Shown piece after piece: positions 56,095 through 64,000 of a stretch of 64,000 nt of DNA. The notes under the pieces are model-generated. The model did not search any database. It worked only from the letters and a program-made list of their open reading frames with translations, and had not been told where the DNA came from. How positions within the stretch are numbered: position 1 is the stretch's first letter; every line of letters begins with the position of its first letter. Source of the stretch: Candidatus Thorarchaeota archaeon (lineage in GTDB: Archaea > Asgardarchaeota > Thorarchaeia > Thorarchaeales > Thorarchaeaceae). Made by a program: the position numbers and the translations under genes. The DNA lies in assembly GCA_016839245.1 (NCBI GenBank), contig JAEOUN010000085.1, positions 1 through 64,000 on the forward strand, read 5' to 3'.

Positions 56095-57447
56095 TCATGA
56101 CAGGAATTGTTTGGCAAGTTCATAATATCCTTGGGTAGTGAAAGCGATTGACTTGACTGGGATTCTCTCATCAACAGCGTGATAGAGACTCTGTCCAGTG
56201 GCTATATCCATCGCCTCATCGTGAATGACAAATCCATATGCTTGAGTTCCAAAGGCCTGTCTGAAGAATCTGCAGTCTGTACCATTTGGCTGCATCATCG
56301 GGACAAACTCATACTCATGCCCCATTACGGCTTTTAATGATGCATTCATTGCATCAACAAAACGACTTTCCATAGGACTTGCACTACCTTCAGAATAGAT
56401 CTTCTTCCCCCTTGATGTAAGAGGTTCTATGACCACCTTGCCTGCTAATGGACCGAGTGCTTTCCTCATGTGATAATGAACATATTCTTCATTCTGACCA
56501 GGGAGTAGCCTAACATCGACATCGACATGTGCTTCTCCCGCAACGACATTCGTACGGGTTCCGCCACTACAGAGATTTGGAGACCAAGTCATCTGTGTAA
56601 TTGCATGAAGAAAACTTGCAACGCTGCGATTTCTTCCACCATAGATTTTCAATACTGTCTGAAAAGTCAAGTTGTTTTTTAGTAAGGCTCCAGTTAATCC
56701 ACCTAATCCAATCCCTCTAGCAAAAGAACGTAGGTAAGTCAGGTCTTGTGGCAGCTTGTAGGAGGTAAGTCGTTGAATTACTTCACTCATGGTCACAATA
56801 GCATTATCAGTAAGATAAGGCATAGAACCATGTTGCTCTCTTCCTTTGATGGTAATTCTTTGTGGTGCGAGACCCTTTTCTCCAAACCATAACACAGTTC
56901 GATTTGTGCCAAATTGCTCACCACCTGGTTCAGACACAAGGTAATCAACATTCACCTTCTCAGAATAGTTCTTAATCATCCATATAGTCCCAAGTTGACT
57001 AGATTCCTCTTCATCTGATACGAGAAGTAACTTAAGATCACCTTTAGGTTGGAAGTGCTCATTATGTAATTGTACAAATGCGGCACATTGTGAAGCAGTT
57101 ACAAACAACATATCTAGCGCGCCGCGACCCCAGAGAAACTCATCCTTGACAACTCCTTCGAAAGGTGGAACACTCCATTCCTTTTCATCTACTACTGGTA
57201 CAACATCGAGATGCCCAGGACCAAACATAAGACTTGGACCATCAGATACGCCAGGAAGTGTTGCGAGTAGATTACCACGCTCAGGTGCTGACTCAAAGAC
57301 CTCGTATTCAACATCATTTCTATCAAGGAAATCCATAATTGTCCTAATGTTACGCATTTCGTTGCCTGGAGGATTAACACATTTGTTTTTGATGAGTTTC
57401 TGTACAAGATCTAGGGTTTCATTTTGCAAGAAATCACCAACATCCAA
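56095..57447 (-). CDS. M20 family metallopeptidase / deacylase
   Basis: 450 residues from TTG. MFGPGHLDVVPV (metal-binding His-Asp), FLWGRGALDM (bridging Asp), LLLVSDEEESSQLG (catalytic Glu-Glu), a lid domain near GREQHGSMPYL, and the last metal ligand in YGFVIHDEAMD are in the order of M20 enzymes such as ArgE, DapE, and carboxypeptidase G2. It removes an acyl group or amino acid from small substrates using two zinc ions. Cytosolic. Stand-alone gene. Confidence 0.85.
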   Translation of the reverse strand: MDVGDFLQNETLDLVQKLIKNKCVNPPGNEMRNIRTIMDFLDRNDVEYEVFESAPERGNLLATLPGVSDGPSLMFGPGHLDVVPVVDEKEWSVPPFEGVVKDEFLWGRGALDMLFVTASQCAAFVQLHNEHFQPKGDLKLLLVSDEEESSQLGTIWMIKNYSEKVNVDYLVSEPGGEQFGTNRTVLWFGEKGLAPQRITIKGREQHGSMPYLTDNAIVTMSEVIQRLTSYKLPQDLTYLRSFARGIGLGGLTGALLKNNLTFQTVLKIYGGRNRSVASFLHAITQMTWSPNLCSGGTRTNVVAGEAHVDVDVRLLPGQNEEYVHYHMRKALGPLAGKVVIEPLTSRGKKIYSEGSASPMESRFVDAMNASLKAVMGHEYEFVPMMQPNGTDCRFFRQAFGTQAYGFVIHDEAMDIATGQSLYHAVDERIPVKSIAFTTQGYYELAKQFLS

Positions 57448-57499
57448 GATAGATATAAAGCTCCATAAATCTACTTGGAATTAGATTCCTAAAACAAAA

Positions 57500-57529
57500 A
57501 ATGTGAACGGGGTATATCTCTACCCCGTA
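57500..57529 (-). terminator. Intrinsic-type terminator of the MFS gene
   Basis: ACGGGGTA-TATCTC-TACCCCGT is a perfect 8-bp stem starting 7 nt after the transporter stop; on the minus strand it is followed by TCACATTTTTTGTTTT. Confidence 0.78.
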
Positions 57530-57535
57530 ATTGTC

Positions 57536-58801
57536 TTATTCTTCGAACTGTGGAACTTCAGGGAGAGGATAATCCGTATCATCTTCAACACCCACTGGTT
57601 TGTATCGTGAGATGAGAATATAACCAATATACACACTAATGAGTAGAAATACCCAAGATATCTGCCAACCATATTGGTAGGACTGCAATATTTGAACTAA
57701 TGCCGCAATCACTATTGCGCCTAATGCAATCTGCCCAAGATTTGACAGGCTATTATAGAGGTTGTATATAGTACCACTGACAATTCGTGGAGAATGATCC
57801 ATGCTTATTCTCATCTGTGTGGCTTCATATCCCCCATTGGAAAAACCAACTAAGAAGAAAAAGACTATAGAAACCATCATGATACTCAAATCAAGGAAAA
57901 GAACTGTCACTATCATAATTGTGTATAGTATTGTTGTGAATGGTAATGTTCTCTTAACAGAGATTCTATCACCTAGTAGACCAAACAACAATGCTCCAAC
58001 AAACATACCTACGGAGAATACCATAAAGATAATCCCAATGGTTGTGTTATCAAATCCAATTCCTTCTTGTAGAAAAGTCTGCATGATCGGCAAAATTGCT
58101 AGACCAGCTCCAGCAAAAATCTGGAATAGAAGACAAAGTTGTATGTTTCTCTGTTTGAATTGATGCGTGAAGTCAGGGAGGTTTACTCCTTTAAACATTG
58201 GTGGCAAAGGCTTCTCTTTAAACAAGAGCACCAAGAATGTTGAGAGACTAACTATCACACCGGGAATAGCGTAAATAATGAACCAAACATTTTGATCAGC
58301 CATCAAGCCAACTGCTATAGCAGATATTCCAACACCAAGACCTCTAGAACCCCATGAAACACCCTGCATTGCGCCTCTTCGATGAGGAGGTGTGATATCA
58401 ACAGCAAGTGCGTCAATAACTGCATCACTCATGCTTGTTCCTAGAGAAGCAAGAATTCCAGATAGAATTAGAAGAATGCCAAATACTGTATGCATACCAA
58501 GTGTTATCCAACCAATAGCTCCAAAGATACCGGCTGCAAAGATGTAAGGTTTCCTTCTGCCATATTTTCGAATTGGAACATTATCTGAAAGTAGTCCGAA
58601 AATGACCTTCAAATACCAGGGAGCCCATATTACAGCCTGTATCACTATCCTTCCAAATTCATCTAAAAGGAGGTAGTCCAAAAAAGCAGTCAGGAAGAAT
58701 AGTGCACCCATTGCTACACCTTGTGAGAAGTAGAATAGACCTTGGATGCCTAGATAATAATCTCTCCATACACTGTATGGATCAGTTTCTCCTTCTTTCA
58801 T
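57536..58801 (-). CDS. MFS transporter, folate-biopterin / PucC-like branch
   Basis: 421 residues with 12 membrane helices. The loop after helix 2, VIWAPWYLKVIFGLLSDNVPIRKYGRRKPYIF, is characteristic of the FBT/BT1 and PucC-like group, and MSDAVIDALAVDITPPHRRGAMQGVSWGSRG follows as usual after helix 4. The second half has GDRISVKRTLPF. Known members carry folate, pterins or pigment precursors; the substrate here is not determined. Ends at a strong terminator. Confidence 0.8.
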   Translation of the reverse strand: MKEGETDPYSVWRDYYLGIQGLFYFSQGVAMGALFFLTAFLDYLLLDEFGRIVIQAVIWAPWYLKVIFGLLSDNVPIRKYGRRKPYIFAAGIFGAIGWITLGMHTVFGILLILSGILASLGTSMSDAVIDALAVDITPPHRRGAMQGVSWGSRGLGVGISAIAVGLMADQNVWFIIYAIPGVIVSLSTFLVLLFKEKPLPPMFKGVNLPDFTHQFKQRNIQLCLLFQIFAGAGLAILPIMQTFLQEGIGFDNTTIGIIFMVFSVGMFVGALLFGLLGDRISVKRTLPFTTILYTIMIVTVLFLDLSIMMVSIVFFFLVGFSNGGYEATQMRISMDHSPRIVSGTIYNLYNSLSNLGQIALGAIVIAALVQILQSYQYGWQISWVFLLISVYIGYILISRYKPVGVEDDTDYPLPEVPQFEE

Positions 58802-59026
58802 AATTCAATAATACTCAAACGGATACTTAAGCAGTCCGTCAAATTACTGTAATAATCTTTGATTGCCAAAATCAATACAGGGTACTTGAAAAACTGCTAA
58901 GTCTGTGTGTATTCAAAGCTTTAAGCTAGACTGTGGACTTTACTAATTGTTTATAATCTCTTAAACGAACTTCTTAGATCGAATCAGGTTACGAAGGCAC
59001 TTGGATTGAGAAGGAACAGGTATTTT

Positions 59027-59476
59027 ATGAGTGGCGCAAAACTACTCATATCAATTGGTTTCGTAATTCTTGTTGGCAGTATTCTTCTAGTACTGTACAA
59101 TGATATACAGCCACTTCCATGGAATGTTTCATTAATATTACCATTAGTGATGGTTGTATTTATGATGTTCATAATAGTAGGTTCAGGTCTCATGTGGTTT
59201 GATACATCATGGGTTACACGAAGTAATAGGCAACAGCAACCGTATGAACCCGATGATAACACAGTTGTTCGAGTCGTCAAAACTGATAATGAAAAAGGAG
59301 AGTATTTTGTATATGGAAATCTTGATGACTCAGTTCGAAAGGCAGTTGAGAGAGACTGGCCTTTCGATAAAGAACTTAGATCTAAAAATTGGCATGTTCT
59401 TAATGAAGAAGGTGATGATGTGACAGATCGTTTGTATATAGAGGTAGAGGGGACTCTAAGAGTAGTATTTGCCTAG
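59027..59476 (+). CDS. Small membrane protein with charged cytosolic domain
   Basis: 149 residues from ATG 59027 (AAGGAA before; a TTG seven codons earlier is open). Two membrane helices (about 5-22 and 30-52), then about 95 residues of soluble domain with KGEYFVYGNLDDSVRKAVERDWPFDKELRSKNW and RLYIEVEGTLRVVFA. The soluble part looks like a small beta-rich domain. No family recognised. Confidence 0.6.
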   Translation: MSGAKLLISIGFVILVGSILLVLYNDIQPLPWNVSLILPLVMVVFMMFIIVGSGLMWFDTSWVTRSNRQQQPYEPDDNTVVRVVKTDNEKGEYFVYGNLDDSVRKAVERDWPFDKELRSKNWHVLNEEGDDVTDRLYIEVEGTLRVVFA

Positions 59477-59521
59477 AAACCATTTATGCGGCATACCGAG
59501 AGTATTGAATCTTAGAATAGT

Positions 59522-61357
59522 CTAATTGGCTATTGAAGTGTAAACATTACTAGTCTTGTGGTTCTCTTGTTTCTGACCACTCCTTCTCAATAACTTTCCC
59601 TTTAAAGAGGAGGAGGATATTTGAAAAGCTATGAGTAAGATTAGAGGAAGTATCAAGGCATATTGATTCAGGAACCCAGAATACCAATCGTAAAGAGCAA
59701 TGTATTCGATAAATCCAGCATTGATAAACAATGTCAAAGCAAGTATGATGAATACTCCAGACTCCTCAATCAGAGAAACTGCACTTCTTTTCCATTTTGC
59801 TTTAAATTCATATATGTCACCAACAATACGAATGAACAGGCCAACAGCAATCAATGGAAAAGCAACGATCTGCATTAGTATTAAGATGTGACTCCAGTGC
59901 GTGCTAATATATCCTTCATAGATAACCAATTTCTCAATGATACTATAAACGAGTCCTGTTGGCAGCACAGATATAGATATGCCAATTAAAGCAATAGTAC
60001 TAATGATTAAATCACCCACTGCTTCTAATCGAGATCTTTGACCAAACACCACATTTGATTCTAATCGTCTTATTGCAAACCTTCGATAGAGGTAGTAAAT
60101 AGCAAGTGGAGCAGGTGTAATCATTATCTCAATAAATAGGAAAATAATTGAGTTGTAATTATACCAAGACCAATAATCATACGTGGGATTATCAAAGATA
60201 ATATAGATTTGAGGCAAGTTAAATACAAAAATCCAAAACGTAATCTTTGCATATAGGCGCTTAATATTCTTTCCTAGTTGAGTTAAGAGTGCTTGCTTCT
60301 CTTGATGAGACATCATGCTTGACTTTACAGAAGTTGACTCAGCATCGTGGATCTTCCACCACAAATTCTGTACCCCAGATACTATGTCCAGAACTATGAT
60401 TGGGCTCATACAGATAATGTAAGATAAAAGCAACAGGCTAAGAAAAGGAACTGGAAAGCTATAATAAAACCGATTGTTGAAAATCCAATATATCGTGCCA
60501 TTTAGAATAATTAAGAGAACTAGATTTATGATAAATTGCTTTCGAGAATTTCTAATTGGATCTTTGGCATCGTCGAACATTGCAATTCGATAATACATTC
60601 TACCCACAAGAGCGATGCAAATTGGTATTGCACAGAGTAAGATATAGTATGGATTACCACCAATAAGAATCGAAGAAAGATAGAGGAGTATACCGACAAA
60701 AGAGAGCAGTACATCCAATCTACGTATATTCACACCAAGTTCAGGAATGGCATTCTCTGGCAATGTGACAAAGTTTTGTATAGCAGACCATTCTTTGTAA
60801 GCTCTCCGCCAGAGTATAATATTGTGCCTCTGCAAATAGAGTGTATGAAATATGAGAATGCCTGTTACTATTAAGATTTCAAGTATCGGAAAAATATTTG
60901 TCCAAAATGGAATGCCTATAGGACCTACCAACCAAGTGAGTTTAGTTGCAATGAAAATCCATAGCCAAGATTGTAATGTTATTATCAAAAAGAATGAAAA
61001 ATGACTCATGGTAGGATCATTTTGAGTAATTGATGTAAGAACAGGTTCAATTTGATGCGAAGGTTCTCGAACCGGTTGTTGGGTCGCTTTAGCGACTTCT
61101 GGTGGAACAGACTCCCGCTCTATTGACTCTGGCAACATTGATTGGACATATTCAGCCGCAACCTCGCCAGGAGCACCAAATTGTGCAACAGTCTTCTTTG
61201 CAGAATCTAGCGTAATCTGGCCATCTCCCAAATCCGTTGCAGACTCTTGCATATAGATTCTTAGCTCATTGATAACATCTTCAGCAATAGAATTGGGCAA
61301 CTTTGCTTTAACCAACATGAGGTATTCTTCAATGATGGTTTCTCCCGCTGTATTCAT
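59522..61357 (-). CDS. HAAS-domain membrane protein paired with PadR
   Basis: 611 residues. The N-terminus GETIIEEYLMLVKAKLPNSIAEDVINELRIYMQE, then SAKKTVAQFGAPGEVAAEY, is the helical HAAS/DUF1700-type signalling domain that usually travels with PadR regulators. A linker (about 80-125) leads to about 12 membrane helices. The membrane part is not a known transporter family. Its ATG overlaps the PadR stop by 4 nt, so the two are made together. It likely senses or changes the membrane state under PadR control. Confidence 0.72.
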   Translation of the reverse strand: MNTAGETIIEEYLMLVKAKLPNSIAEDVINELRIYMQESATDLGDGQITLDSAKKTVAQFGAPGEVAAEYVQSMLPESIERESVPPEVAKATQQPVREPSHQIEPVLTSITQNDPTMSHFSFFLIITLQSWLWIFIATKLTWLVGPIGIPFWTNIFPILEILIVTGILIFHTLYLQRHNIILWRRAYKEWSAIQNFVTLPENAIPELGVNIRRLDVLLSFVGILLYLSSILIGGNPYYILLCAIPICIALVGRMYYRIAMFDDAKDPIRNSRKQFIINLVLLIILNGTIYWIFNNRFYYSFPVPFLSLLLLSYIICMSPIIVLDIVSGVQNLWWKIHDAESTSVKSSMMSHQEKQALLTQLGKNIKRLYAKITFWIFVFNLPQIYIIFDNPTYDYWSWYNYNSIIFLFIEIMITPAPLAIYYLYRRFAIRRLESNVVFGQRSRLEAVGDLIISTIALIGISISVLPTGLVYSIIEKLVIYEGYISTHWSHILILMQIVAFPLIAVGLFIRIVGDIYEFKAKWKRSAVSLIEESGVFIILALTLFINAGFIEYIALYDWYSGFLNQYALILPLILLIAFQISSSSLKGKLLRRSGQKQENHKTSNVYTSIAN

Positions 61358-61731
61358 TTGAGACCAGCCTCCTCAATGAGTAATGATAGTTGAGCATTCA
61401 TTTTGTCCCAAGACTTTACCATCTTTCTTAGCAACCTTCTTCCGTCTCTCGTGACAAAATAAAGCCGGCGTTGTTTTCCTGGCCCTTCAGACCAACGACC
61501 CTCAAGAAGTCCTCGTTCCTCTAATCGCCGTAGTAACGGATAGGTTGTACTGGGTTCCACCTGAAGACTTCCATATTCTTTCTGTTTTAGTTTATTCATA
61601 ATATCGTAGCCATAAGATTCTCCAGCACAAATTATGGCAAGAATCGCTAGAGAAAGGGCCCCCCTCCTCATCTCAAGTGACCAACGATCCCACTCTTGTT
61701 CGGGTCCGGCTTTCGTATCTTCATTGGTCAT
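61354..61731 (-). CDS. PadR family transcriptional regulator
   Basis: 125 residues from ATG 61731; the longer frame to 61833 runs through the operator. MRRGALSLAILAIICAGESYGYDIMNKLKQKEYGSLQVEPSTTYPLLRRLEERGLLEGRW is the PadR winged helix, with GPGKQRRLYFVTRDGRRLL as the wing. A short C-terminal helix gives the dimer. It overlaps the HAAS protein gene and almost certainly represses both from the operator just upstream. Confidence 0.88.
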   Translation of the reverse strand: MTNEDTKAGPEQEWDRWSLEMRRGALSLAILAIICAGESYGYDIMNKLKQKEYGSLQVEPSTTYPLLRRLEERGLLEGRWSEGPGKQRRLYFVTRDGRRLLRKMVKSWDKMNAQLSLLIEEAGLK

Positions 61732-61780
61732 CTTTCCCTTTCTCCAGCGAATGTGTAGGCTAGTGTAGGTCATGATATGT

Positions 61781-61801
61781 ATCGTATAACGATATATATC
61801 G
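61781..61801. promoter_or_regulatory. PadR operator
   Basis: Two overlapping palindromes, ATCGT-ATA-ACGAT (61781-61793) and CGATATATATCG (61790-61801), lie 50-70 nt upstream of the PadR start. The second includes a TATA-like element, so binding would block initiation. Confidence 0.6.
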
Positions 61802-61948
61802 TGGTGCATAGTATCATGTCCCGATATAAACATTTGGTTTATTCTGTAGGAATGAATAGAACTACTTGATAGTAAAGAATCTAGAAACGCTTTTTACGCG
61901 CAATTGCTCCTACTATGTATCTTTAGAGCATAGCGGAGAAGATGGGAG

Positions 61949-62524
61949 ATGTTTGAATGGATTTGGATAGGAGGTGGAATATTCATGATAGGAGTCTTAT
62001 TGTACCTTCTATTGGAATCTGAGATAGATTATCCAAAATCACGGAACCGCTTTATGCATTCATTCATGAAACATCCAACAAGATTTGAAATTGCAGTTCA
62101 AATACTAATGATTGCATTCCCTGTCTCTTTTTGTAGTATATATCTAATTGACTCTACTCTCCTGAATGAAGCTAGCCTCTCCATGTTATTACTGTTTGTC
62201 TTCGTCTGGCCATATATAATGTATATAGCGCATGAGAGATTCATAGATTTCTCCAATCAACTTGGCCTTAGTTCAAAGACGCGACGAGAGATTGATCCAG
62301 TTCTCAAGGCAAGGGCAGCTGTTGTGGTATGGATAGTTTGTCTGGCATCATTTATCTTTGCAATCATTAGTAACATCTATAATATTCTTCCAGCACTTGG
62401 AGCATCAATTAACCTAGTGGCCACTGTAGGATTAATCATATTTCCCCTGAGAAAATCACTACGTACTTTGAGAGCATCTCCAAAATCTGAAGCGGATGAA
62501 GATTCATCGCTCATTGGGCAATAG
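61949..62524 (+). CDS. Membrane protein of unknown function
   Basis: 191 residues with five hydrophobic helices (about 3-22, 45-63, 69-89, 120-142, 148-166) and acidic tails, including SEADEDSSLIGQ at the end. The loop HERFIDFSNQLGLSSKTRREIDPVLKARAAV lies between helices 3 and 4. No family recognised. Divergent from the PadR/HAAS pair. Confidence 0.6.
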   Translation: MFEWIWIGGGIFMIGVLLYLLLESEIDYPKSRNRFMHSFMKHPTRFEIAVQILMIAFPVSFCSIYLIDSTLLNEASLSMLLLFVFVWPYIMYIAHERFIDFSNQLGLSSKTRREIDPVLKARAAVVVWIVCLASFIFAIISNIYNILPALGASINLVATVGLIIFPLRKSLRTLRASPKSEADEDSSLIGQ

Positions 62525-62806
62525 GTTGAAATGGTACCACACACGACTACATAGTATAACATCTATATTTTGAGTTTCAACGAAATATGGAAAATACATG
62601 TATAAAATGGCAAGTCAGACTCATTGATTTATGAGCCTGCAAATCTCTAAAGAAATCTCAGAAACAATGAAGGGTGTATTGAAATAAATAGTATATATCT
62701 GAAAAATGATAAGATAGTTCCTTTAATTCTTTGAAACATCTTCTAGCAAAAGTGTTATACACAAGACAATTTGCACTAAGACACGCCAACACATGGAGAA
62801 TCAAAA

Positions 62807-63976
62807 ATGTTAGAGGAAAATGGCCATTCTAGAGAATCTGTTCTTAAAAGACTTGATGAACTTCTTTTGCAGGATTCAACTTATCAGAGCGGCCATCCAA
62901 TTGCCTCAATGTCAACGATTCCAGATCCACTTGGAGTGGAGGTCTTCTCGAGGACACTAGAAAAGAATGCTGGTAGACTCCATACCTTTCAAGGTTCAGC
63001 ACATGTAGAAGAAGAAGTAATCGAGATGATATCAGACTTACTTCATCTTAATGAACCACTTGGAACTACAAGTTCGGGTGGTACAGAATCAAACATCTTG
63101 GCAATGCTTGCAGCTCGCGAAAGAAATAAAGAGATAGAACAACCAGAAGTCATCGTTCCTCGCACTGCTCATTCATCCATTGATAAGGCAGCATGGCTCT
63201 TAGGGATTAAGCTTGTGAAGACGGATATTGATGAGTGCTACCGCGCCATACCTGAAGCCATTGAGGAAGCTATCACAAAGAAGACAATCTGCATTGTTGG
63301 TACGGCAGGAACGACATATTTGGGTCAAATCGATCCTATCCAAGAAATCGGAAAGATAGCTGCTAATAATGATATCCTATTTCATGTTGATGCAGCGTTT
63401 GGAGGTTTTGTAATCCCCTTCCTGAATGATCTCACAAAATCAAATCATATGTTTGATTTCAAGGTGGAGGGCGTGACTAGTATAAGCACAGATCCTCATA
63501 AGATGGGCCTCGCGCCTATACCTGCTGGCTGCATACTATTTCGAAGAAGAGACGATTTTCAGGGAATCATTAGATCAGTTCCATACCTTCAAGGAGCAAG
63601 TTCAATTCAAGCAACAATTTTAGGTACACGACCTGCAGCCTCGATACTTGCAACATGGGTGATAATGAAGCACTATGGAAGACAAGGATACCGCAAGATT
63701 GTAAATCAGTGTATGAAACGGACAGCGATTGCTCTTAACAGGATAAAACAAAATCCTAAGATAAAGAGCGCAATCGAACCAATAATGAATATCATTGGTA
63801 TTGCAAGTGAAGATATTCCCCTCCAGACTATTGTCTGTGAAATGGAGAAAAGGGGCTGGAGATTGGCAACATCACCTCTTCCTTCAACAATCCGGATGGT
63901 GATCATGCCACATGTCACTGAGAGTGCAATTCAATCATTTTTTGATGATATTGATGAGATAATAGAACGCGTGTAA
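62807..63976 (+). CDS. mfnA: Tyrosine/aspartate decarboxylase MfnA
   Basis: 389 residues, a PLP group II decarboxylase. GTTSSGGTESNILAMLAAR binds the phosphate, HVDAAFGGFVIPF (193-205) carries the Asp that pairs with the pyridine nitrogen, and STDPHKMGLAPIPAG holds the PLP-binding Lys232. Archaeal MfnA makes tyramine for methanofuran in methanogens; in non-methanogens the same family makes beta-alanine from aspartate for coenzyme A. The second role is more likely here, since no methanofuran genes are seen. Confidence 0.88.
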   Translation: MLEENGHSRESVLKRLDELLLQDSTYQSGHPIASMSTIPDPLGVEVFSRTLEKNAGRLHTFQGSAHVEEEVIEMISDLLHLNEPLGTTSSGGTESNILAMLAARERNKEIEQPEVIVPRTAHSSIDKAAWLLGIKLVKTDIDECYRAIPEAIEEAITKKTICIVGTAGTTYLGQIDPIQEIGKIAANNDILFHVDAAFGGFVIPFLNDLTKSNHMFDFKVEGVTSISTDPHKMGLAPIPAGCILFRRRDDFQGIIRSVPYLQGASSIQATILGTRPAASILATWVIMKHYGRQGYRKIVNQCMKRTAIALNRIKQNPKIKSAIEPIMNIIGIASEDIPLQTIVCEMEKRGWRLATSPLPSTIRMVIMPHVTESAIQSFFDDIDEIIERV

Positions 63977-64000
63977 GATTGATAGGTGACTTGTAAAATC

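Overview
The window reads as chromosomal DNA of an archaeon, most plausibly an Asgard archaeon close to Thorarchaeia. Directly archaeal signs are two tandem transcription factor B genes, TATA boxes about 25-30 bp upstream of starts (several genes look leaderless), a split sulfopyruvate decarboxylase (ComD/ComE type) and an MfnA-type decarboxylase. The Asgard placement is inference. It rests on a Ras-like GTPase with a degenerate P-loop, large beta-helix surface proteins, a DUF6345-type surface protein and a bacterial-type NAD-dependent DNA ligase. The DNA is AT-rich, with short intergenic spaces and no insertion sequence, prophage or CRISPR array.

Layout. 1-7,400: a partial alcohol dehydrogenase-like gene with its winged-helix regulator and operator, a tRNA-Cys, a CrtI-like/CrtC-like pair divergent from a TetR regulator, and a flavodoxin plus haem-type membrane protein divergent from a second TetR regulator. 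7,400-16,600: a beta-helix surface protein, a zinc-ribbon methyltransferase, a redox-active Cys protein, a GPH-type sugar transporter, and an ABC exporter operon that includes a 58-residue membrane protein. 16,700-23,500: ComDE, a GyrI/DUF6144-like fusion, an MFS transporter, small membrane proteins (one with an apparent frameshift), and a GNAT acetyltransferase fused to an SSB-like OB fold. 24,000-36,400: an EutA-like reactivase divergent from a small DNA-binding protein with a perfect 18-bp operator, an APH-type kinase, a surface protein with a caspase-like His/Cys pair, a GH3 glucosidase followed by an MFS transporter, DinB and GNAT proteins. 36,500-45,700: a second beta-helix surface protein, CysRS, an ABC exporter in one operon with an exported C39-like peptidase, and LarA. 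45,900-49,600: a six-gene ferrous iron operon (feoA, split feoB, membrane protein, feoC, dtxR). 49,700-64,000: a GTPase-like protein, LigA, tandem TFBs, a CDP-alcohol phosphotransferase, an M20 peptidase, an MFS transporter, a PadR/HAAS pair and MfnA.

The genes suggest a heterotrophic archaeon that takes up sugars and peptides, imports ferrous iron under a DtxR-type switch, and displays large anchored surface proteins. Many small transcription units carry their own regulator with a visible inverted-repeat operator. Several minus-strand genes, and two plus-strand ones, end at hairpins followed by T-tracts, which is a recurring feature of the window.
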